Assembly (NCBI GenBank): GCA_015680905.1
Contig: CM027385.1
Coordinates: 77,645,501 to 77,709,500 of the forward strand
Source of the DNA: Coptis chinensis
Taxonomy: Eukaryota; Streptophyta; Magnoliopsida; Ranunculales; Ranunculaceae
Reading direction: 5' to 3'
DNA: 64,000 nucleotides
In this document: positions 55,622 through 64,000 of the stretch, one piece after another
Layout: every line of letters begins with the position of its first letter
Position numbering within the stretch: the stretch's first letter is position 1
Made by a program: the position numbers and the translations under genes
Notes under the pieces: model-generated
Databases searched by the model: none
Told to the model about the DNA's origin: nothing
What the model saw: the letters and a program-made list of their open reading frames with translations, nothing else

Positions 55622-57280
55622 GTCATAGGTAAGTCTGTTTTGTTCATAAACTTCACACAACTTGCTATATCAAGCTAAAACTGTTGTTTCGATATACAAC
55701 AATTGTCATACCTCAAATTTCCAGACAATATTTAAAACAATAATATTCAATCATCTGGAACCCGGGGTGAAACAAAACCCAATACCATGTTATCAAACAC
55801 GATATTAAAAAAAAACTAAAATCAAAAGAAAACTAAAAGGAACAACTCTTCATCACATTATTAAACTACAAATAAACTAAACAACTCTATTACATCTGTC
55901 TCAAAACAAAACCGTACACTTCATAAAACTTAAACCAGAAGACTCCAAGAGCAACTCCAAATCACGTGTCCTCATCCACTGCACTCCACCATCTATGTTT
56001 CCAAGAACACACCCATGTTGCAAAACAAAGCAAACATAGGTCAGCAAATTGAATTTGCTGGTATGAGTAAGACTAAATATAAAATAGCAATACGTTCATA
56101 TCCTTCGAATAAAGAAATATACTATTTAATCATTTCAACTTGGAAGACAAGTTAGTTATGTATTCTCAAAACAGCATGCAGTTTCTTCCCAAGTAAAATT
56201 TCAGCCCCCAATATACATTTCCAAGAAATCTCATATAACAGTATTCATCATGCTCACTTTCCAAAATAACTCACAATATAATTTCCACTTACATTCAACT
56301 TATTACATACACATATGATAACTTATTTAAATATGAGTTTGATACACTTTATCTTTAAGTCAGCACGTCGTCTTAGGGTAAGACAACGTCTCTGCATAAA
56401 AAGTTAATAAGTCCTACTCTCCTGCAAAACAAAGTTAGATTTCCCAAACGTAATCATTTATAGTATACATCTATTTCACTCTCATTGCAACCATCATGGG
56501 TATATATAAGCTGGCATAATATATCACCAATATTAACTAACATTCATATCACACCACCATATCCATCATATCACGCTAACCATATTCACATTCCTTCCTA
56601 AGAATTTATATGTATCATATCATAATATATCACCAATCATATCCAACAACTCGCTCATACTTAAAGCCAATATTTTTCTTAAAAACCACTCGTCTACTGA
56701 TGAGAACGAGGAACTATATCACAACTGGGGAGTACATTCATCCCTTGTGAGTATCAACTCATACAAACCACGTATACATTTTCTTGTAAGAAATCATGTA
56801 AATCATAATACATAAATATTCATATGCAATAACTCAATCACATGTAAAATTAATGTTTTACTTTAATATCACTGGTCTACTTATGAGAACGAGGAAAAAG
56901 TCACAACCAGGGAGTACATTCATCCCTCGTGAGTATCAACTCACACAAACCACATAAACATTTCTCATAAGAAATCATATACATCATATGCAATAGCTCC
57001 ATCACACGTAAAATCAATATTTTACTTTGCTTATTAATTATCTCGTTGACTCATCTATTAAAAGACAAAGCCCAACCTTTAGTTCCTACTCCACGATTTG
57101 CACTACACACATTTGCCAAATCACACATATTCGTGTGCCACTACAAGACATATGTCCCAAGCGGGATATCGCCTCCAGGAAACATACTTTCATCTTGTAA
57201 ACTCGTAACTTGTGAGTCACAGCCATCTCTGGGTTTTCCATACACATAATCACAAAGCTTCTTTGGGCATTCAATATATC

Positions 57281-57510
57281 AGGTCATTCATGGCACATTC
57301 AATTAATACCTTGGGTCATTCCCGCCACATTCAAGGAATACTCATCATAATACTAACAGGTCATTCATGGCACATTCAATGAATACCTTAGGTCATTCCC
57401 GCCACATTCAAGGAATACCCATTATAACACTAATAGGTCATTTATAGCACATTCAATGAATACCTTGGGTCATTCCCGCCACATTCAAGGAATACACACC
57501 TACATTTCCG
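57281..57510 (+). repeat. 77-base tandem repeats
   Basis: Three units start at 57281, 57358 and 57435. Each reads AGGTCATTCATGGCACATTC, then ACCTTGGGTCATTCCCGCC and ATTCAAGGAATAC. Single units of the motif also occur near 25018. Confidence 0.9.
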
Positions 57511-58179
57511 TACATTCAAGGAATACAGCCAACCCGCAAAGCGAATGCATTAGTTCCTCTCTAACGCAGCTTTTCACATAACATCATTAGTCATAAACAT
57601 TTCATTTCTTTTCTTTTCATCAAAGAGGCGTGGAGAGATCTAGAGATGTGGGCGACACATTAAATTTTCATCGGACGCTTTTACACCGGATTTTAACACT
57701 CAAGAGTTCTCATTTATTATAATATTTTCATTACAAAACAAATATCGTCTCAAACAATAGAATCATTACTAAATATACCAAACACAATAACTAATCAACT
57801 CACCTCATTATCAATTATATAAATCATAGATATCAAAAGGTTCAATCATGAATAATGCATTAGTTAAATGTCTCGTGAATACATTTTAAACAACCGCAAT
57901 CACGTACACAATTAAGTACTAACATTCTACATATATAGTTATCACAATAACTAATAACTAATAACTAATATATAATATATAATATAGTGGCTGCACTTTT
58001 GCTCAAAACTGCCTACGTATCCAAATCTTTCAGGATTGGAATCAAGCCTTCGTAGTTCTTATCAGCCACATAGTCAATGCTATAGTTTTTCCTACATTCA
58101 TCTAAATGGTATGTAACTTAATTATTTAGAAACTAAGGTATGTAGATATACTTTTTCATGTAGAACTCGAAGTCCCAAC

Positions 58180-58980
58180 CTCAGCCTATCTAGAAGAAAA
58201 CTTAGGTCGAAAACGGTAAAAATCATAATTTTCAGCAAACTAGATTTCTGACGGACTATCTTCCGAATGACACAACTCTTTTCACATGTATCCAAACGCA
58301 TCGAGACTTTTTGTGTTGAAAATCTGACACACAGAACTTACTTTCTCATGTTTTACAAAAATACTCAATCTCATTCTAAATGTGCCAAAACTAGGCTCGA
58401 ACACAATGCACAGAAACTGATTTCTGACGCACTATTTTCTACCAGTCAAACTTCCAAACACCATAATTAATTACACAGGCCTCGGAATGTGATGAGGCCA
58501 ATTGAAACAGAAAGCAGACTTACAAATCTTACTTTTTAATGTTTTCATAAAAATCTAGTTCAAACTCTAACTAAATTAAAACTGGACTTGAACACAGTGC
58601 GTAGAAACTGATTTCTGACACACTGTTTTCTGTCAACCAAACTTCCAAACATCATATCTACCACCACAGACCTCAGAATGCGACGAGACCAATTGGGTTG
58701 GAAAGAAGACACAGAAAACTCACTTTTTCATGTTTTGGCGAGAGTTTGAATCTGACCCTAACTATTTGAAAACTCAATTCCAAACCAGACATAGACCGGA
58801 TTTCTGCAGTCAGAAAATTCTGACATGCTAACTTCCAAACACCGTAACCATATCCACAAACCTTGGAATGCAACGAGGTCAATTGGGTTGGAAAGCAGAC
58901 TTCCAGACCTTACTTTTTCGTGTTTAGAGGAAAATCTAACTTAAACTCGAAGTATAATAAAATCAGCTCCAAAACAGGAC
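58180..58980 (+). repeat. Degenerate ~200-base repeats
   Basis: Four or more diverged units, each with GATTTCTGAC-like words, CAAACTTCCAAACAC, CTCGGAATG..GAGGCCAATTG and ACTTTTTCATGTTTT. This is typical old LTR-internal tandem structure. Confidence 0.8.
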
Positions 58981-59352
58981 ATAAGTATAAGTGTTCTAGT
59001 TTTTAGTTTCATGAAATAAATATATGTATGAACCCCAACAATTAAACCCACTAAGCAATATTCATTGATTCGAATACCATCTCCACCTCAGTCCACATTT
59101 CAGTATGACAGTAACCATATATAGGTAAAGGCAAATGATATATGTAAACCCAAAATTTCAAATTTCAAAATCCACAAGAAATTGGTAAAATGATTACTCA
59201 CAACTTCACCAGCGCCATTCTACCATATGGTGTGTCAAAACAAAAGAGACAACATTGAATAAATACATGGAACGGGATAAAATGCATGTGCATCAGTAAA
59301 TCATTTATACTCATGATCCATATCATTAATTGAAATAGTATTCGGTAAGGTT

Positions 59353-59596
59353 TGTTAGCAGAATTGATAGCTGGATATGTGCGAGCTAGTTTATTAAGGC
59401 AGCATATATTCTATCTTATTTAGTCTAGCTATATATAGAAGAGTATATTGTATATAGACATAATTGATTGGCATTTATTCTTACCTTACATAGTCCGATG
59501 TAATGGCTGATTTTCAGCCTTGTAATTAGCTCGACAGTTTCTATATAAAAAGAGCAACTCTCACAAGGAGAAGATATTCATAACAAAACTCAAATT
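59353..59596 (+). repeat. 5' LTR of the second copia element
   Basis: Starts TGTTAGCAGAATTG. It matches 63757-64000 with three substitutions in 244 bases (A/G, C/T and T/G). The exact right edge lies between 59592 and 59600. TATATAAA-like words near 59541 may be the TATA box. Confidence 0.9.
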
Positions 59597-59600
59597 GAAA

Positions 59601-59612
59601 TGGTATCGGAGC
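59601..59612 (+). other. Primer binding site
   Basis: TGGTATCGGAGC, one base from the initiator-tRNA-Met site TGGTATCAGAGC used by plant copia elements. Confidence 0.85.
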
Positions 59613-59737
59613 CACAAATTATTTTCGTGGTTTTCTCTTGGCTTGGCTGAATTCTTGGTTTCTTAGAGTATTCTGGTTGTGACGAATTCTTGGTTTCTTG
59701 GAGTATTTTTGGTTGTGACGAATTCTTGATGGTTATT

Positions 59738-60548
59738 ATGTCTGGAGAAAGGGAAAATTCTATTGTTCGCTTTAATGGCAAGAACTACACCAATTGATGA
59801 GAATTCCAGTTTAGGATGTTTGTGAAAGGGAAGGAGTTATGGGGACATTTGGATGGGTCTTCTGAGGCTCCAACTGATCCCAGGGAACTTAGTTCATGGG
59901 AAGGCAAGGATACCAAAATTACTTCCTGGCTACTCAGCTCTGTTGAACCTCATATGGTCAACAATCTTCGTGGGTTCACTAATGTTAAGATGATGTGGGA
60001 TTACCTTCGTGAATTTATTATCAAGATAATTCTGCCCGAAAGTTTCAATTAGAGTTAGACATCGGAAACTATCGCCAAGGGAACCTCTCTATTAAGCAAT
60101 TTTATTCCGGTTTTATTAATTTATGGAGTGATTATTCTGGGTTGGTGCATTCTCAAGTTCCCAAAGAAGCTTTAGCAGCACTACAAGCGGTTCACTATGA
60201 GAGCCAGCGGGATCAATTCTTGATGAAGCTCTGCCTCGAGTTTGAAAGTGCACGAAGGGTTAATCAATCGCACACCGTCCCCATCTTTGGAGATTTGCTT
60301 GGGTGAACTCTTGCGTGAAGAACAAATAGCCTTTGCCTCACAGCTTGGCCTTGCTCAAGACGCCGTGGTGGTTCGAGATGGTTAATATGGCCTACGCTGC
60401 TCCCAAGGCAAAGGCGATCCGGATCTCCACCACGTGTTATAGTTGCAAGGAAATTGGGCACATTGCAAAACATTGCAGCAAGAAATTCTGCAATTATTGC
60501 AAGCAAGAGGGTCATATCATTAAGGAGTGTCGGTATGCGCCCTCATAA
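59738..60548 (+). pseudogene. Copia Gag with two zinc knuckles, broken
   Basis: Starts MSGERENSIVRFNGKNYTN, followed by a TGA where Trp is expected. It continues FQFRMFVKGKELWGHLDGS and SWLLSSVEPHMVNNLRGF. After a frameshift near 60010-60050 it leads to two CCHC boxes, CYSCKEIGHIAKHC and CNYCKQEGHIIKEC, at 60435-60530. The Gag layout is complete but interrupted. Confidence 0.85.
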
Positions 60549-60593
60549 TCGATCCGCTCCTCGCTTTTCATCTTCTGCTGCTCACCCACTTTT

Positions 60594-61964
60594 GTGCCTA
60601 CATCTTCTGCTCTACCTGCCGTTACGGGTTCTACTTCCAACATTACTCCCGAAAGGGTTCAACATATGATTATTTCCGCTCTTTCTACTCTTGATCTCCA
60701 GGGTAAGAAACATCTCCTTACTTCTCCTTGGTTAATTGACTCTGCGGCTTCCAATCACATGACTGGCAGTCCGGTAGCTTTACATGATGTTCGTACGTAT
60801 GGTGGTAAACAACATATTCAGATCGCAAATGGCAGTACTCTTCCTATTATCAGCGGTTGGAAATCAGGTCTTCCTTCACTAATGTTTTCGTGTCTCTCGA
60901 TTTATCCGCCAATCTCATTTCGTTGGACAATTAGTAGAAGAAAATTGTTATGTTCATTTTGATCGTTTTGGTTGTCGTGTGCAGGATCAAGCGTTGGGAC
61001 AGGAGATAGCGAAGGGGCCTAAAGAGGGACGTCTTTTTCCTCTTCAGTCGTTTTCTGTTCCTCGTTCAATTTCTGTTAGTTGATCTGCTATTGCTAATAA
61101 TAATAGCCATTATTGGCATAAGAAATTGGGTCATCCCAACTCTGTAATTTTGACACATCTTATGAAACATGGTTATTTGAGTAATACAAATGAGTTTTCT
61201 TCCTTGTCTTTTGATTGTGCTCCTTGTAAACTTGGAAAAAGCAAATCTTTACCTTTTCCCTCGCAGGGTAGTCGTGCTTCTACATGTTTTGAAATTATTC
61301 ATTCTGATGTTTGGGGTATGAGTCATGTTCTTTCTCATGCTCAATACAGGTATTTTGTGACATTTATTGACGATTACAGCGTTTCACGTGGGTCTATTTT
61401 CTTCGTTCTAAATCTGATGTGTTTTCAACCTTCAAAACCTGTGTTGCCTATGTAGAAACCCAGTTTTCTACCTGTATTAAGATCTTACGCTCAGACTCTG
61501 GGGGAGAATACATGTCTCATGCCTTTCAATCTTTTCTCCAACAGAAGGGTATTCTCTCTCAGCGTTCGTGTCCTTACACCCCTCAACAGAATGGTGTTGC
61601 CGATCGTAAGAATAGACATCTTTTAGATGTTGTTCGTACATTGATGCTTGAATCGTATGTCCCTCCGAGATTTTGGGTAGAAGCATTATCTATGGCTGTA
61701 TATTTGATTAATCGTTTGCCTTCTCCTACCTTGCATCTTGATTCCCTATATTCTCGTTTGTTTGGTGTTCCTCCTGATTATAATTCTTTTCATGTTTTTG
61801 GTTGTGTTTGTTTTGTTCACTTACCTCCCATTGAACGTCACAAGCTTGCTGCTCAATCAGTTCAGTGTGCTTTTCTTGGCTATAGTAACTCTCATAAAGG
61901 GTTTGTGTGTTATGATGCGGATGATAACAAGCTTCGTATTTCTCGCAACATGATTTTTTTTTGA
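60594..61964 (+). pseudogene. Copia protease and integrase, broken
   Basis: The protease motif WLIDSAASNHMTG lies near 60729-60770 (DSA in place of the commoner DTGA/DSGA). A pre-integrase region follows (HPNSVILTHLM; CAPCKLGKSK). The integrase core has IHSDVWGMS, then RSDSGGEY near 61490-61510, and PQQNGVADRKNRHLLD, where the usual Glu of VAERKNRH reads Asp. The C-terminal part FHVFGCVCFVHLPP and CAFLGYSNSHKGFVCYD runs to 61964. A frameshift near 61400 and stops divide it. Confidence 0.85.
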
Positions 61965-62249
61965 ACATCAATATTTCTTTCCATCTCGTACTAATCTTGT
62001 TTCTTCCTTTATTTCACTTCCTGATTTTGATGATGTGCCTAGTACTCCTTGTTTTAAGCCAGGTATTGTGTATCAGCGACAGACACGACGTCATAATCCT
62101 CCTCAAACCTCCACCGATCCTGTGTTGCCTCAACCCCGCCCGGTCTACTCGGGTTCCCAGCTCCGGATTGGTATGGTTTCTCTTCTTCGCTCTTCGCTAC
62201 TCTTGATACTACTTCAGGTGCCTAAGTCTTATTCTCGGGCTTCCACTCA

Positions 62250-63030
62250 AGAGTGTTGGCGCCAAGCTATGCAGATCGAACTTCGTGCTCTTCAGACAAT
62301 CACACTTGGGACATCGCCCCTTGTCCCTTGGAGTTAAGCTTATTGGGTGCAAATGGGTCTACACCATCAAGCTACATGCTGATGGCTCTATCGAAAGATA
62401 TAAAGCTCGTCCGGTGGCACTTCGAATCGGCAGGAGTATGGGCTGGATTATGACGAAAACATTTGCTCTCGCGGGCCAAAATGACTACCGCTCGCACTAT
62501 TATGGCCATTGTTGTTTTGAAAGGATGGTCGCTTCCGTCGGATGGATGTGAAGAATGCATTTTACATGGTGATCCGAAGGAAGAAATATTTATGTCACCT
62601 CCTCCGGCTTGTTTCCTTACTCTTCGTTGAGGTTTGTCGCTTGAAGCGGTCTCTCGATGGTTTGAAGCAGCACACCGCTGGCTTGGTTTGAGAAGTTTCG
62701 GACTACTCTACTTTGGATTTCACATTTACTCAAAGTCAATATGACTCCTCTCTCTTCTTTCGCGCAAAGAGTGCCCTTGGGATTGTTATACTTCTTGTGT
62801 ATGTCGATGATATTGTGATTACCGGATCTGATCTCCAATTAATTGAACAACTTCAACAAAGACCTCAAATCTTCATTTCATATGAAAGATCTTGGTCCAC
62901 TACGATATTTTCATGGCCTTGAGGTTCAACATTGTCCTAATGGCACACTCTTACATCGGCATAAGTATACCCAAGAACTTCTTTCTTTAGCAGCGGGCCT
63001 TCAAGACAGAATTCGGTTCTTACACCTATA
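62250..63030 (+). pseudogene. Copia reverse transcriptase, heavily broken
   Basis: Pieces in three frames: IGCKWVYTIKLHADGSIERY near 62337-62400, the region equivalent to VRTIMAIA near 62490, and FTFTQSQYDSSLFF followed by the catalytic YVDDIVITGSD (62800-62832). NNFNKDLKSSFHMKDLGPLRYFHG follows near 62845. Many one-base indels occur, often beside CG dinucleotides. Confidence 0.85.
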
Positions 63031-63053
63031 GAGGTCAATTTGAAGTCGCATCG

Positions 63054-63735
63054 GTGGTGGTGATCCCTTTATCCGATCCTTCGATGTACCGGCCACCGGT
63101 GGGCGCTTTGAATTATTTGACCATTACTCGACTGATATCTCGCTTGTCGCTCAAAGAAAGCCACCAATTTATGCGAGCACCGTGTCACACACATTTGTCG
63201 GCGTCCGTCGCCTTCTTCGATATCTTAAAGGGACATCCGGTCGCGACTTGCTTTTTCCTTTAGGGAATTCTTTACAATTGGAAGGTTTTAGTGATGCCGA
63301 CCGGTTGGTTGTCGCAGATACTTTCGCCGCTCACTACGGGTTGGTGTATGTTTCTTGGCAATGCCCTCATTTCTTGGAAGAGTCGGCGAAGCTCGCTCGT
63401 CTCAAGTCATCCATCGAGTTTGAATATCGAGCTATGTCGTCACCGCTCTGAAATTGTATGGCTTAGAGGGTTGTTAGGCTTAACTTAGTGTTCCACGCCT
63501 TACTCCTACCCCTCTTCATGCCGATAATACCGGTGCTATTCATATTCCCCAATCCCGCTTTTCATGAGCACACCAAACATATTGAAGTGGATTGTCATTC
63601 CATTCGTGAAGCATTTACTTGCAAGGAGATTACTCTTCCACACATTTCCACCGAACACCAAATCGCTGATGTCTTCACCAAGGCTCTCTCGCCCTCGCCA
63701 TCGGTTCATGGTTGACAAATTGCTTCTCGATCTTC
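63054..63735 (+). pseudogene. Copia RNase H region, broken
   Basis: Pieces resemble YRPPVGALNYLTITR, then LRYLKGTSGRDLLF, then LEGFSDAD (RNase H start, near 63280) and SSIEFEYRAMSS. The end is equivalent to HTKHIEVDCHSIREAF and ISTEHQIADVFTKALS (near 63565-63700). Several frame changes. Confidence 0.8.
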
Positions 63736-63743
63736 CAACATCA

Positions 63744-63756
63744 ATTTGAGGGGGGA
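63744..63756 (+). other. Polypurine tract
   Basis: TTTGAGGGGGGA immediately before the 3' LTR, the plus-strand primer site. Confidence 0.85.
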
Positions 63757-64000
63757 TGTTAGCAGAATTGATAGCTGGATATGTGCGGGCTAGTTTATTA
63801 AGGCAGCATATATTCTATCTTATTTAGTCTAGCTATATATAGAAGAGTATATTGTATATAGACATAATTGATTGGCATTTATTCTTACCTTACATAGTCC
63901 GATGTAATGGTTGATTTTCAGCCTTGTAATTAGCTCGACAGTTTCTATATAAAAAGAGCAACTCTCACAAGGAGAAGATATTCAGAACAAAACTCAAATT
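63757..64000 (+). repeat. 3' LTR of the second copia element, cut by the window edge
   Basis: Starts TGTTAGCAGAATTG and is colinear with 59353-59596 to the last base of the window. Confidence 0.9.

Larger units (their letters stand above)
55704..59352 (-). mobile_element. Minus-strand LTR-like region, interrupted by copia
   Basis: Begins TGTCATACCTCAAATTTCC (reverse of a GGTATGACA end) and shares internal segments with 24872-25170 and, inverted, with 47323-50699. It carries two internal tandem-repeat blocks. The far end is not seen: a copia element starts at 59353. No genes. Confidence 0.5.
59353..64000 (+). mobile_element. Ty1/copia retrotransposon, recent insertion, runs to window end
   Basis: 5' LTR at 59353, primer binding site at 59601, gag, protease, integrase, RT and RNase H in copia order, a polypurine tract at 63744, and a 3' LTR starting at 63757 that continues past the window. 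The LTRs are nearly identical, so the insertion is young. The coding region has many frameshifts. Confidence 0.9.

Noticed and set aside
57281..57510. CRISPR-like array
   Set aside because: Units are contiguous tandem repeats without unique spacers, in a plant LTR context.

Overview
The window looks like repeat-rich nuclear DNA of a flowering plant, probably a eudicot. It is AT-rich. It has split genes with GT..AG introns, plant CACTA, hAT, Helitron, Ty3/gypsy, Ty1/copia and LINE elements, a pentatricopeptide (PPR) gene relic, and two plant defensin-like genes. I see no bacterial operon, phage, CRISPR array or tRNA/rRNA gene. The species cannot be named from the sequence alone.

Layout. 1-16760: a 10.64-kb head-to-tail tandem repeat of an En/Spm (CACTA) transposon with a minus-strand TNP2-type transposase gene. 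The right part of copy A is present, copy B is nearly complete, and a third left end breaks off at about 16760. 17435-20160: a GC-richer block that resembles plant mitochondrial intergenic DNA inserted in the nucleus. 20170-22366: the right end of a different CACTA element, abutting a 0.7-kb foldback at 22367-23080. 23500-38060: nested LTR retrotransposons. A Ty3/gypsy element of Athila/Tat type is cut within reverse transcriptase by an LTR fragment, then comes a Ty1/copia element, itself interrupted by a 943-bp hAT-like element.

38142-55400 is the most gene-like part. It holds two paralogous two-exon genes for small secreted eight-cysteine peptides (39284-40289 and 53257-53752), with matching promoters, intron position and 3' UTRs. 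Between them are foldback MITEs, a LINE relic, a PPR pseudogene with a SINE-like insert, and a 7.3-kb candidate Helitron (43833-51156) with a 3.4-kb LTR-like element nested inside. 55422-55621 is a 200-bp hAT MITE with an exact 8-bp target duplication. 55704-59352 is a minus-strand LTR-like region rich in internal tandem repeats. 59353-64000 is a Ty1/copia element with two 244-bp-or-longer LTRs that differ at three positions, yet its coding region is broken.

The two defensin-like genes are the only apparently intact host genes; everything else recognisable is mobile DNA or relics. The two CACTA copies differ by many small changes at CG and CNG sites, which suggests part of the apparent gene decay is sequencing error at methylated cytosines. 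Apart from the defensin-like pair, I see no convincing new biochemical system; the novelty lies in element architecture.
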